A stretch of 64,000 nucleotides of DNA from NCBI RefSeq assembly GCF_014084105.1, contig NZ_CP048289.1, positions 4,845,922 through 4,909,921 on the forward strand, given 5' to 3'. How positions within the stretch are numbered: position 1 is the first letter of the stretch; each line of letters starts with the position of its first letter. The DNA is from Streptacidiphilus sp. P02-A3a (GTDB lineage: Bacteria > Actinomycetota > Actinomycetes > Streptomycetales > Streptomycetaceae). The position numbers and the translations under genes are program-made. This document shows, piece by piece, positions 8,817 to 20,532 of the stretch. The notes under the pieces were generated by a model that ran no database searches, was not told the origin of the DNA, and saw nothing but the letters and a program-made list of their open reading frames with translations.

Positions 8817-9317
8817 ATGACTCCCACGTCGGCAGAGGATGCCGCCCCCGAGGTCCCGCACTGCGTCTCGCCGGTCCAGGTCCTGGAGCGGACGGGGATC
8901 TCCTTCACCCTCCACGAGCACGTGCCGATCCGCACGCAGTCCGACATCGAGCGTGAACTGGGCCTTCCGGTGGAGCAGTTGCTCAAGACCATGGTCTTCC
9001 GCACCGGACAGACGTTCATCCTGGCGGCCCTGCCGATGCAGCGCCGGGTGCACTACGGGCGGCTGGCGAAGGCGGCGGGGGTCCCCCGGGCGTCGCTGCG
9101 CCAGGCCGAGCCGGAGGAGTTGCGGCAGCTGGCCATGGAGCCCGGCGGCGCCAGCCCGGTCTGCGGTCGCGACGGCGTGCTGGTGGTCTTCGACTCGGCT
9201 GTCCTCGACATGGACCGCGTCTACTGCGGCAGTGGGCGCGCCGACCAGAGCATCGAAATCGACGCCGGTGAACTGCTGCGGTTCCTGGAGCCGGTCACGG
9301 CGGCAGTGACCTCGTGA
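8817..9317 (+). CDS. YbaK/EbsC-type aminoacyl-tRNA deacylase
   Basis: The 166-residue protein matches the YbaK/ProX editing fold, which hydrolyses mischarged aminoacyl-tRNA in trans. Family features are LKTMVFRTGQTFILAALP (with the conserved LK pair of the YbaK core), LRQAEPEELRQLAMEPGGASP and a GxxxP-type loop before VFDSAVLDMDRVYCGSG. ATG 8817 is chosen because the protein start aligns with the family (VQVLERTGISFTLHEH); the earlier in-frame start is much less likely. It is monocistronic, and no link to the peptide cluster is seen. Confidence 0.8.
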   Translation: MTPTSAEDAAPEVPHCVSPVQVLERTGISFTLHEHVPIRTQSDIERELGLPVEQLLKTMVFRTGQTFILAALPMQRRVHYGRLAKAAGVPRASLRQAEPEELRQLAMEPGGASPVCGRDGVLVVFDSAVLDMDRVYCGSGRADQSIEIDAGELLRFLEPVTAAVTS

Positions 9318-9551
9318 GCCGGACCGGGGCGCCCGGGTGCGGCGCCGCGGCCGGGTGAGGGCCGGGGCCGGGGCGAACTGCCAGGTCATGGGCGGCGCGG
9401 GGGTCCGGAAAACGCGTCGGGCCGTGGGCGCGGAGACACAAGATGATTCGCCGAGGTTTTCCTACAATTCAACATGGTCGCCCGCACGCGCGATGCCGGA
9501 GACAATCCGCATAGCCGAACCCGCAGACAGAAACAGAAAGGTGTGGGTAAC

Positions 9552-11128
9552 GTGGCGACCACTACCAGAAATCCCTCGGCATCTTCCCAGGACCGTTTAA
9601 CGACAGTCCCCGCGCTGTACCGATGGCCGCTGCTCAGCGTCTCCGTCGTGGTGGGTGTGCTGCTGCTGTCCCTCTCGGGGCGCTACGGTTACCACGTCGA
9701 CGAGTTGTACAACCGGGTGTCCAGTCGGCACCTGGCGTGGGGGTACGTCGACCAGCCCCCGCTGGTCGCGGTGATCGCCAGAGTGGAGACCTTCCTCTTC
9801 GGCGACAACCTGATCGGACTGCGTGTCGTGCCGGCCCTGCTGGCCTGCCTGGACGTGTGGGTGTCGGGCCTGATCGCACGTGAACTCGGCGGCGCGCGCG
9901 GCGGCCCAGGTCTTCGCCGCCGCCGCGACGGCCGGGTCGGTCGTCACCCTCACGCCGGGCACATGCTCACCACCAACGGCCCCGACCTGCTCAGCTGGGT
10001 GACGTTGGGCTGGCTGTTCATCCGCCTGCTGCGCACCGCGGACAACCGGCTGTGGCTGGCCATCGGCGCGGTCACCGGCGTGGGCATGCTCGCCAAGAAA
10101 CCTCATCGTGCTGCTGGTCCTGGCCCTGCTGGTGGGCCTGCTGGTGCTGGGTCCCGCGCACGATCCTGCGCGGTCGGCTCTTCGTGGCGGGGTGCGCGAT
10201 AGCCGTGCTGATCTCGGCGCCGATGGTGGCGTGGCAGATCGCGCACGGCTGGCCCGCGATCAAGATGAGCGCCGCGTTGACGATCGCGCTGGGAGCCGAC
10301 TCCCGGGTCGCCTTCGTGCCGTTCCAGATCCTGATGATCGGCCTGTTCCTCACCCCGGTGTGGATCTCCGGGCTGGTGGCGCTGTTCCGCCGCCCGCAGT
10401 GGCGGCCGTACCGGTCGGTCGCGCTGGGCTACCTGTTCATGTCGGTGCTGCTGATCATCATCGGCGGGGACCCCGAGTACACGGCCGGTCTCCAGGTGGT
10501 GCTGCTGGCGGCGGCTCCGTGGTGGCCGTGGGGTGGGCGCAGACCGCCTTCCGCCGCTCGGTGACCGGCAGCGCGCTGGTGTTCAACGTGCTGCTGTCGG
10601 CCGTGATGATGCTGCCGGTGCTGCCGCTCGCGTGGTACGGGTCCGAACCCGGTCATGAAGGAACTGGGGGTCTCCCAGTCGACCAGGCGGGCTGGCGCAG
10701 TTGGCGCAGGAAGTCGCCGGCGTCGACCAGTCGCTGTCCCGCAGGACCGGGCGCACGCCGTATCTACGCCCAACCACTACGGCCTCGCGGCGCGCTGGAC
10801 AAGTACGGTCCGCAGTACGGCCTCCCGCACGTCTACAGCGCGCAGAACTCCTACGCCGACTTCGGCAGGCCCGCCGACGGCACCGACGTCGTCATCGCGG
10901 TCGGCGTGGACCGGGCGACCCTTCAGTCCCCTGTTCCAGAGCTGCACGCTCAGCGGCACGTTCAAGATCAGCGTGCCGGTCGCCGACAAGGGCGCCCAGT
11001 TCCTGGTGTGCCGCGATCCCGGGAGTCGTGGTCCCAACTGTGGAACGACCTCACCTGGATCGGCGTCGGTGCCCGTAACCTCGACGGTGGTCACGGACAA
11101 GAGCAAGTCGGGCTGCTCGGTGACCTGA
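9552..11128 (+). pseudogene. GT39-like membrane glycosyltransferase with several frameshifts
   Basis: The N-terminal 110 residues are typical of the ArnT/PMT-like glycosyltransferase family, which uses polyprenyl-linked sugars at the outer membrane face: a first membrane helix (WPLLSVSVVVGVLLLSLSG), the acidic HVDELYNRVSSRHL loop, and GYVDQPPLVAVIARVETFLFG. The frame then breaks near 9895, 10100, 10165, 10525, 10650-10770 and 10920. Pieces such as MLTTNGPDLLSWVTLGWLF, ISAPMVAWQIAHGWPAIK and the C-terminal LDKYGPQYGLPHVYSAQNSY show that the whole gene is present. GTG 9552 follows a weak site. Many single-base shifts in GC runs suggest sequencing errors; otherwise the gene is dead. Confidence 0.75.
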
Positions 11129-11189
11129 CCTGAACGGGCCGCGTCCCCCCACCGGGCACCGGGGTGGGGGACGCGGCCCGTTCAGGTCA
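11126..11189. terminator. 27-28 bp near-perfect hairpin spanning both convergent stop codons
   Basis: Arms 11126-11153 and 11163-11189 pair along their whole length with one bulged C and a 9-base loop. The left arm begins at the TGA of the glycosyltransferase gene, and the right arm contains the stop codon (11182-11184) of the terminal peptide synthetase. It is therefore a bidirectional terminator shared by both genes. Confidence 0.85.
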
Positions 11190-12520
11190 CGAGGTCGCGA
11201 GGTCGCCTGGTCACCCCCGCTGTCGCCGCGGTGCGGCGCAGCAGCCGCCCGGCGAGCTGGAGCAGCTCGATCCGGCCCGTGTCCGGGTCGCGCAGGAACC
11301 GGCCGGTGCCCGGTATCCCGCTGCCGCCCTGGGTGGTGAAACCGCAGGTCGGCGTGGCAGGTCAGGGTGGAGCGCGGCCCGTGTCCGACGGACAGGGTGA
11401 GTCCTTCGGGGTGTGCCTGGACCTGGCAGTCCCAGTCGCCGTTGGCGTAGTGTCCGGCGCACTCGGCCGGTGCGGCCACCGGTGCCGCGGGGGCGGACAG
11501 GGTGCGGGCGGAGTGGTTGGCACGTGGAGGCCGGCCGCGCCGAGTTCGGCGAGGAGGTCCTCCCACAGGGCGGCGCCGGTGCCGGCGTTCGTGGTGAGCG
11601 CGACGGCGTGCCGGTGGCGGCGTCGAAGCGCAGGTGGGACCAGGTGCCGTGCCGCTGCCGGTCGTGGCCGTGCCAGTCGCCGTGCGCGCCGTGGAACACG
11701 GCCCAGCCCAGTCCCCAGCCGTCGGCGAGGCCGAAGGGTCCCACGGCCAGGTCTGCGGTCCGGTCGTGGAGCATCGCGTCGGCGGCCGCGGGGTCGAGTA
11801 CGCCGGGTGCGGTGTGGTCGTGGACGGCGGCCAGGCGCAGCAGGTCGGCCGCGGTGGCGGCCAGTGCCACGGCGGGGTCGTCCAGTGGGGAGAAGGTCTG
11901 TTCGGGTATCGGGAGCGGGCGGTCGAGGAGCAGGTGACCCTGGGCGGCGGGCGTTGTCCCGGTTGCCCGTTGAAGGCGGCGGTGATTGCCAGGGGGCGCA
12001 GCAGCAGCGATTGCACGGCGGTTCGCCAGTCCAGGCCGGTCAGTGCTTCGACCAGGCGGCCCGCGAGTACGTAGCCGACGTCGGAGTAGGAGAACGCGGT
12101 GTCCGGCTGGTGGGTGACGGCGGTTTCGTCGCAGTGCCGTTGGACCCAGGTGCGGCGGTCGGTGCTGGGTGTCCGTTCGTCGATCCGCGGCGACCAGTCC
12201 GCCGGTGTGCTCAGGGCCTGGCGGGTGGTGATCCGGCCGACCGGGCTGGTGGCGGGGAGTTCGGGCAGGTAGGCGCCGATCGGGGCGTCGAGGTCGAGGC
12301 GTCCTTGGGTTGCCAGGAGTTGGACGAGCAGTGCGGTCACCGGCTTGGTCAGGGAGGCGATGGGGAACACGGTGTCCGTGGTGACCGGCAGGCCGGTTCC
12401 CGCTGTCCGCTCCCCCGTTTCGACGGTGATCAGCCGGCCGGCGTGGCGCAGGGCGAGTTGTGCGCCCGGTACCCGGTGGGTGCGGGCCAGTTCGGTCAGC
12501 GGGTGGCCAGGAAGGCCGGG
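11182..12520 (-). other. Domain: serine beta-lactamase/PBP-type release domain fused to the last module
   Basis: After the final T domain and a linker of EPTT and Pro-rich repeats, the protein continues LTELARTHRVPGAQLALRHAG, then VFPIASLTKPVTALLVQLLA. The SxxK pair (Ser near 12354, Lys near 12345) is the catalytic motif of class C beta-lactamases, family VIII esterases and penicillin-binding-protein-type thioesterases. The second motif is in AFSYSDVGYVLAGRLVEALTG (YSD in place of YxN), and a third GxWSHLRFD-like strand follows in another frame. No ordinary alpha/beta-hydrolase TE domain is present. Known PBP-type cyclases such as SurE are mostly stand-alone proteins; here the domain is in cis. 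It could cyclise or hydrolyse the peptide, or be an acyl transferase. Confidence 0.75.
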
Positions 12521-15500
12521 GGTCAGGGCCGGGTGGCCTGCCGTGTCGGGGGTGGTGGCCGGTGGGGTGCCGGTCTGCTGGGGGGTGTGCGGTTGGGGTG
12601 CGGTGGGTTCGGTGGTGGGTTCGGTGGTGGGTTCGGTGGCCGGTTCCGCCGCTGTGGCCAGGCGTTGGATGGTGGGGTGCGTGAACAGGTCCTTGGGGAC
12701 GAGGTGCCATCCGGCGCGTCGGGCGCGGTAGACGACCTGGACGCTCAGCACGGAGTTGCCGCCCAGGGCGAAGAAGTCGCTGGTCGCGTCGATCCGGTCG
12801 GCCGGTAGGCCGAGGACGTCCGCCCAGATCGCGGCGAGGGTGGCTTGTGCGCCTTGGCTCGGGGCGACTCGTGGCGTGTCGGTGCCGGTTGCCGCTGGGC
12901 TCGGGGCGGGCAGGGCCCGTCGGTCGACCTTGCCGCTGGGGGTCAGCGGGAAGGTGTCCGTCGCGATCAGGAACGCGGGCACCATGTAGCCCGGTAGCAG
13001 GCGTTCCAGGTGGGTCCTCAGGTCCGCGGTCGTGGGTGGTGTGTCCGTGGTCGGGACGAAGTAGGCGGCCAGTTGCTGGTTGCCGGGGTGGTCCTCGCGG
13101 GCCACCACGACGGCCGAGCCGACCTGCGGGTGGGTGGCGAGGACGGTTTCGATCTCGCCGAGTTCGATCCGGAATCCCCTGATCTTGACCTGGTCGTCGG
13201 CGCGGCCGACGAATTCCAGGTTCCCGTCGGTGCGTCGGCGGACCACGTCGCCGGTGCGGTACATGCGTTCGGCGGGGGGCCCGTAGGGGTCGGCCACGAA
13301 GCGGGTCGCGGTCAGGGCGGTGCGGTTGGTGTAGCCGCGGGCCACTCCGGCGCCGGCGATGTACAGCTCGCCGGGGACGCCGGGCGGGGTCGGGCGCAGG
13401 TCGGCGTCGAGCACGTGGACGCGGGTGTTGGCGATCGGCCTGCCGATCGGCGGGGCGCCGGTGGTGGTGGGTGTCAGGTGCGCGGCGGTCGACCAGATGG
13501 TGGTCTCGGTCGGCCCGTACACGTTGGTCACCGACGGGGATCCGGCGGTCAGGGCGGTGGCGAGTTCCTGGGGCAGTGCCTCGCCGCCGACCAGGACCCG
13601 CAGCCGGGTGAGGATGTCGGGGGCGCCTTCCAGGACGCCGCGCCACAGGCTCGGTGTCGCCTGTACCACGGTGATGTGCTGGTCGTGGACGGTGCGGCGC
13701 AGTTGCTGGGGGTCGAGGACCAGTTCCTTGTCGGCGAGTACCACGGTCGCGCCGCTGATCAGGGGGACGAAGAGCTCCAGGTGGGCGATGTCGAAGCCGA
13801 CGGTGGTCACGGCCAGCAGCCGGTCCTGGGGGGTCATCGCGGTGCGGTCGCGCATGTCGAGGACGAAGTTGCGCAGGTTGGCCCGGGTGACCACGACGCC
13901 TTTGGGTTGGCCGGTGGAGCCGGAGGTGTAGAGCGTGTAGGCGGCGTTCTCGGGGTGTGCGGGGGTGGACGGGTCGGGGCTGGTGGCCGGGTGGTGGGCC
14001 AGTGCGGCGGTCACGGCGGGGTCGGTGAGGGAGAGGGTGGGGGTGTGCGGTGGCAGGTCGGGGACGGTGGTGTCGGCGGTCAGGACCAGGGCCGGGGCCG
14101 CGTCGCGCAGCATGTGGGCGAGGCGTTCGCGGGGGTGGTCCAGGTCCAGGGGCAGGTAGGCCGCGCCGGTCTTGAGGACGGCCAGCATCGCGATCAGGAG
14201 GTCGGGGGTGCGTGGGCAGGCCAGGGCGGCGATCTTCTCGGGGCCCAGGCCCAGGGCGGTCAGGTGGTGGGCGAGCCGGTTGGCGCGGGTGTCCAGTTCG
14301 GCGTAGCTGAGGGTGGTGTCGCGGTGCACCAGTGCGGTGTTCCGGGGGGTGGCCGCGGCCTGTTGTTCGAACAGTTCGATGGTGGTGGGTTGTCCGGTGG
14401 GGCGGGTGGTGGCGTTCCACTCGTGCAGCAGGGCCTGTTCGGTGGCGGGCAGCAGCGGGAGCGAGGCGAGTGGGGAGTGGGGGTGGTCGGCGAAGGCGTC
14501 GAGCAGGGTCGACAGGCGGCGGGTGAGCCGTTCGGCGGTGTCCCGGTCGAACAGGAGCGGGTCGTAGCCGAGGCGCAGGTGCAGTTCGTCGGTGGTGTAG
14601 GCGGTGAGCGCGAGCGCGTAGTTGGTCTCCTCCGCGCCGTTGCTCTCGCGTACCGTGAGGCCGTGCCGGGAGGCGGCGTCGCGGTCGTAGGGGAAGCTCT
14701 CGAAGATGACGATGCTGTCGAAGAGGTTCGACTCCCGGGGGGTCTCGCTCCAGCCGCGGACCTGTGCCAGTGAGACGTGTTCGAACTGGCGGGTCTCGAC
14801 CTGTTCGTCCTGGATCCGGCGCAGCCAGGTCACCAGGTCGAGGTCGCGGTCCAGGGTGGTGCGTACCGGCAGGGTGTTGATGAACAGGCCGATGATCTCC
14901 GTCGGCGCCCGCGAGGTTCTCGGGTCGGCCGGAGACGGGTGGCGCCGAAGCACAGTCGCGTTCGCCGCTGTGGGCGGCGAGCAGCAGTGCCCATGCGCCC
15001 TGGACGACGGTGTTGACGGTCAGTCGGGCGTTCTTGGCGAACGTGTAGAGCCGGTGTGAGCGGTCGGCGGGCAGCCGCAGGTGGGTGTCGTGTGCGGAGC
15101 GGGTGGCGTGGGCGGCCTGGGGTGCCCGGTCGTAGGGCAGTGGGGTGGCGGCGGTGAAGCCGTGCATGGTGCGGCGCCAGTGGGTTCGGGCGGCGGTGTC
15201 GTCCTGGTCGGCCAGCCACTGCACGTAGTCCGCGGTAGGGGCGGCGGGGTTTGCGGGCGGGGGTCGGTGCGCCGCCCAGTGCGGCCCATTCCCCGAAGAC
15301 CTGGGCCAGGACGTCGGCGAAGCTCCAGCCGTCGAGCAGCAGGTGGTGGGAGGACCAGAAGAGCTGGACGCTCGCTCCGGGCAGGCGGGCGATGGTCAGC
15401 CGCATGAGCGGGGCCTGGGTCAGGTCGAGTCGCAGGGCGGGCAGGCTCTGCCACAGGGTGCGGGAGCGGGTGTCGCGGTCCTGGGGGGTCAGTGTGCTCC

Positions 15501-18500
15501 AGTCCAGGTGGGTCACCGGCAGGCGCACGTCGCGGTGGACGCTCTGCAGGGGGTGTCCGCGCCGGTTCCGACCACCGCGGTGCGCAGGATCGGGGTGCGG
15601 TCCACGACGTGTTGGAAGGCGTCGGCCAGTTGCCGCGGGTCGTCCACGCCGTCCAGGATCGCGGCGAAGTGGGTGAGGTAGACGTCGCCGTTGTCGGTGT
15701 CGGTGTCGAGGGAGTGGAACAGCATGCCGCTCTGCATCGGGGTGAGCGGGTAGAGGTCCTCGACGGATCGGCCGTCGCCGACGATCGTGTCCACGGCGGC
15801 CTGGTCCAGTGCGGCGAGCGGGAAGTCGGAGGGGGTGCAGCCGCCGGCGCCGGGCAGGGCGCAGTGTTCGATGACCTGTTCCAGGGCGGTGAGGAACGCC
15901 TCGGCCAGTTGGGCCACGGTCTCCTCGTGGTGGACGTTCCCGGAGTACTCCCAGCCGAATTCCAGTTCGCCGTCGCGGACCATGCCGGTGACCTCGATCA
16001 GGCACTGCCGGGCCTGGTCGGGGCCGCGGTCGGGGACCGGGTTCGGGCACCAGCCGCGGAAGAGTCCGCTGCCGCCGGGGTCGGTGTCGAAGCGGCCGTG
16101 GTAGTTGAATCCGACCTGGGGTTGGCGGCCGCCGCCGAGTGTGCCCGGGGTGGTGAGGTAGCGCAGGGCGCCGTAGCCGAGGCCGCGGGAGGGGACGGCG
16201 CGCAGTTCCTCCTTGACGGCCTTCACGGTGGTGCCCCAGTCGTGGTCCTCGGGGAGTTCCAGGACGAGGGGGAAGACGGTGGTGAACCAGCCGACGGTGC
16301 GGGACAGGTCGACGTCGTCGAACAGGTCCTCGCGTCCGTGGCCCTCCAGTTCGATCGGGACGGTGCCGCCGGCCCAGTCGCGCAGGACCCGGGCGAGGGC
16401 GCTGAGCAGTACGTCGTTGGCCTGGGTCCGGTACACCTCGGGTACGTTGCGCAGCAGTGCGTCGGTGCGGTCCGCGTTCAGTCGCCGGGTCAGGGTGCGG
16501 GCGGAGCCGGCGGTGTTGTGTCCGTGGCGGTCCACCGGCAGGGCGGCGGCGTCCAGGGTGGCCTTCTCGACCCGTGTCCAGTAGTCCAGTTCGGTGTCGA
16601 AGCCGCCTTCGGCCGCCAGTGCGGTGAGGCGGTGGGCCCAGCTGCGGAACGAGGTGGACTTCGCGCCCAGGTCGACCTGGCGGCCGTGCGCCGCCTGCCG
16701 GTAGCCGGTGTCCAGGTCGGCCAGGATCACCCGCCAGGAGACCGCGTCGACGACGTAGTGGTGCGCGGCGAGGAACAGCCGGGGGCGTGGGCGCCGCCTT
16801 GGGTGAGCAGCAGGGCTTGGAACAGCGGGCCGGTGCGGATGTCGAATCCGGTCTGGGCGGCGGTGATCGCGGTGCGGGCGGCCTGGTCCTGTGCGGTGTC
16901 GTCGAGGGCGGACAGGTCCAGGTGCTCGAACACGGTGGGGTGGGCCGGGTGGTCGGTGGTGGCCGGGTGGTGCTGCTGCCAGCGGCCGGCGACGTGTTCG
17001 GCCCGGATCCGCAGGATGTCGTGGTGGTCGAGTACGGCGGTGACGGCGGCGCGCAGGGCGTCGGGGTCGGTGTCGGGGTCGAGTGCGAGGTACAGGGACT
17101 GGTTGAAGTGGCCGGGGGCTTCGGGGAACTCCTCGAAGTACCAGTGCTGGACCGGGGTCAGGGGTACCGGGCCGGTCACCGGGCCCTGTTCGGCGCCGGT
17201 GGCGGTGAGCACGGTGACCTCGCCCGCCAGTTCGGCGATGGTCTGCCGCTGGAACATCTGCTTGGTGGTCAGCCGGAGGTTGGCGCGGCGGGCCAGGGAG
17301 ACGGCCTGGAGGCTGAGGATCGAGTCGCCGCCGAGGTTGAAGAAGTTGTCCTCGACGCCGATCCGGTCGGGTTCCACGCCCAGGACCTTCGCCCAGACCT
17401 CGACGAGTGCGGTTTCCACGGGGGTGCGTGGCGGGACGCGGTGGGAGGGGTCGGCGGCGGGTTCGTCCATGGCGGGCAGGGCGCGCCGGTCCAGGGTGCC
17501 GTTCGGGGTCATCGGCAGGGCGTCGAGCACCATGATCGCCGAGGGGACGGCCTGGCTGGGGAGGTGGGCGGTGAGGAAGGTCCGCAGGGCGGCGAGGTCG
17601 GGTGCCCGGGTGCCGGCGGGTACCACGTAGCCGAACAGCCGGGTGTGGCCGGAGCCGTTGCGGCGGGCGACGGCCGCCGCGGTGGCCACCTCGGGGTGGC
17701 GGGCGAGGGCGGTCTCGACTTCGCCGAGTTCCACCCGGAAGCCGCGGATCTTGACCTGGTCGTCGGCCCGGCCGAGGTACTCCAGGTTGCCGTCGCCGCG
17801 CCAGCGCACCACGTCGCCGGTGCGGTAGAAGCGGCCGGTGCCCGGTCCCAGGACGTCGTGGGGGAAGCGTTCGGCGGTCAGTTCGGGTCGCTGCCAGTAG
17901 CCCTGGGCGATGCCGCCGCCGCCGATGTAGAGCTCGCCGGGTACTCCGACGGGTACCGGGCGGCCGGTGTCGTCCAGGATGTGCACGCTGGTGTTGGTCA
18001 TCGGTGTGCCGATGGGGACGAACGCCGACGGTTCGACCGGGTCGCCGCGCAGGGCGAACACGGTGGAGTCCACGGTGGTCTCGGTCGCGCCGTAGGCGTT
18101 GACCACCAGGGTGTCGGGGCCGACGTGGTCGAGCAGGTCGGCGGCGTCGCCGGCCAGCCAGCCCTCGGCGCCCAGGGAGAGCAGCCGCAGCGAGTCCAGG
18201 GTCAGGCCCGCGCCAGCCGAGTTTCGGTGCTGATGGCCCGGGCCAGTGAGGGGGTGGTGGCCAGGATCTGCGGCCGGACCTCGGCGATCAGGTCGACCAG
18301 GGTGGGCGGGTCGGTCACCACGTCCGCCGGGCACACCACCATTTCGCCGCCGAACAGCGCGGAGAACAGGAAGTCGCCGAGGAACAGGTCGACGCCGAAG
18401 CTGGCCACGCACAGGGCCCGGCCGCGGATCTCGTCGAGCCGGTAGCGGGCGTTCCAGGACCGCAGGATGTGGTGGATGTTGCGGTGGTTGATCAGGACGC

Positions 18501-20492
18501 CCTTGGGCTTGCCGGTCGTGCCCGAGGTGTAGATCACGTAGACGAGGTCGTCCACGGTGGCCCCGGACGGCGGTGGGGTGCCCGGCAGGGTGTCGAGGGT
18601 GGGCCGGTCGCGGTCGAGGTACACCACGGTCGCCGGGTGGGCGGTGACGCGGTCGGCCAGGGCGGTCTCGGTGACCACCACGGGTGCGGCGGCGTCGTCC
18701 AGCATCATGTTCAGCCGCTGGGCGGGGTAGTCCGGGTCCAGGGGGACGAACGCGGCGCCGGACTTCATCACGCCCAGCAGGGCGACCATCGCCTCGACGC
18801 CGCGTTCCACGCACACGCCGACCAGTGTTCCCGGGCCCACGCCCAGGCCGGTCAGGTGGTGTGCGAGCTGGTTGGCGCGGGTGGCCAGGGCGGCGAAGGT
18901 CAGTCGCTGGTCGGCGCAGCTGACCGCGACCGCGTCGGGGGTGCGCGCGGCCTGGTCGTCGAAGAGTTCGTGCAGGCAGCGGGAGGGGCCGAAGTCGACG
19001 GTGGGGCCGTTCCAGTCGGTGGCCAGTTGCCGTAGTTCGGGTTCGGTGAGCATGGGCAGTGCCCGCATCGGTTCGTCCGGGTGGGCGGCGATGCCGTCGA
19101 GCAGGTCAGCAGGTGGCCGCTCATCCGCTCCGATCGTGGCGGGTCGAACAGGTCGGTGCTGTAACTCGATGTGGCCGGTGAGTGCGCCGTCGTGCTCGAA
19201 GAAGTCGAAGGAGACGTCGAACTTGGCCACGTGCACGGGTGGGGGGATCTCGGTGACCCGCAGGCCGGTAGGTGGCTGTGCGCCGGTGGCAGGTGTTGCA
19301 GGTTGACCATGACCTGGACCAGGGGCGGGCGGCTCGGGTCGCGTTCCGGGCGGATGATGTCGACCAGTCGCTGGAACGGGATCTCGTCGTTGGCGAACGC
19401 GTCCAGGACGGTGGAGCGGACGTCGGTGAGGAAGTCGGTGAAGGTCCGTTCCTCGCGTACCTGGGAGCGCAGCACGACGGTGTTGCTGAAGTAGCCGATG
19501 AGGGGTTCCAGTTCGGCGCGGCCGCGGCCCGCGGTCACCGAGCCGACGGCGATGTCCTGCTGTCCCGAGTAGCGGGCGAACAGCAGTTGGCTCGCGGCGA
19601 CCAGGGTCATGAACAAGGTGGCGCCGCCGCGGGTGCCCAGGTCGGTCAGGCGCTGGGCCAGTGGTCGCGGCACGGTGATCGGGTGCAGTGCGCCGGTGGA
19701 GCCGAGGACCGGGGGGCGCGGGCGGTCGGCCGGGAGTTCCACCGGGGGCAGTGCGGCCAGTTGCCCGCGCCAGTAGTCGATCTGTCCGGCCACCTCGGGT
19801 CCGGCCAGGCGCTGCTGCTGCCAGGCGGCGAAGTCGGCGTACTGGATCGGGAGTCGCGGTAGTGCCGGGGCCTGGCCGCGGGTGTGGGCGGTGTACCTGG
19901 CGTTGAGTTCCTCGGTCAGGATGCCGATGGACCAGCCGTCGCCGACGATGTGGTGCAGGCCCAGGACCAGGACGTGTTCGTCGGCGGCGAGCCGCAGCAG
20001 CGCCACCCGGAACAGGGGGCCGCGGCGCAGGTCGAACGGGGTGGAGCCCTCGTGTTCCAGGCGGCGGTCGAGTGCGGCGGCGCGTTCGGGTTCCGGCAGG
20101 TCGGTCAGGTCGGTGTACTCGACCGGTACCGGGGCGGGTGGGTGCACCACCTGGACGCCGTGGCCGTCGGCCTCGCCGATGGTGGTGCGCAGTGCCTCGT
20201 GCCGGGCGACGACGTCGTCGAGCGCGGCGCGCAGGGCCCGCGGGTGCAGGTCGCCGGTCAGGCGCAGCACCTTGGGCGCGTTGTACTCGACGCTGTCGGG
20301 GTTGAGTTCGGCCAGGAACCACAGTCCCTGCTGGCCCACCGACAGCGGCAGTGCGCCGTCGCGGGGCGCCGGGGTGATCGGGCGGTCCTGGGGTGCGGGC
20401 CCGGCCGCGCCGGCGAGCTGCCGCAGGACGAGTTCGCGCACGTGGTCGGGCAGCTGCGACAGCCGGTCCTTCGCGACGGACGGCAGTTCCAT
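11182..20492 (-). CDS. Nonribosomal peptide synthetase, modules 3-4: C-A-T-E-C-A-T plus C-terminal beta-lactamase/PBP-fold domain (frameshifted as read)
   Basis: Start ATG 20492 (MELPSVAKDRLSQLPDHVRE). Module 3: C domain with LHHIVGDGW; A domain with [35 protein letters not shown] and NGTLDRRALP; T domain with NLGGDSILSLQ; E domain with AHHYVVDAVSW and GFNYHGRFD. Module 4: C domain with SSHHLLLDGW; A domain with YTLYTSGSTGQPKG, GPTETTIWS and SGKVDRRALP; T domain with LGGNSVLSVQ. A Thr/Pro/Glu linker then leads to a serine beta-lactamase-fold domain. Hand-read pocket residues are DLGASGAVD-K for module 3 (unclear) and DILQLGVIW-K for module 4, one change from the glycine code. The frame breaks near 19270, 19165-19100 (several), 18210, 16790-16730, 15550, 15250, 14945, 11955 and further on towards the end. 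All core motifs survive, so sequencing indels are the simplest cause. It starts 40 bases after the upstream synthetase. Confidence 0.85.
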
Positions 20493-20532
20493 GCTGTTCT
20501 CTCTCCCATGTCAGAGGGGCGGTCCGGCGCGT

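Noticed and set aside
13010..14773. 587-codon frame on the plus strand opposite the last module
   Set aside because: It is antisense to the intact A domain, Gly/Val/Gln-rich, with no ribosome site or family features.
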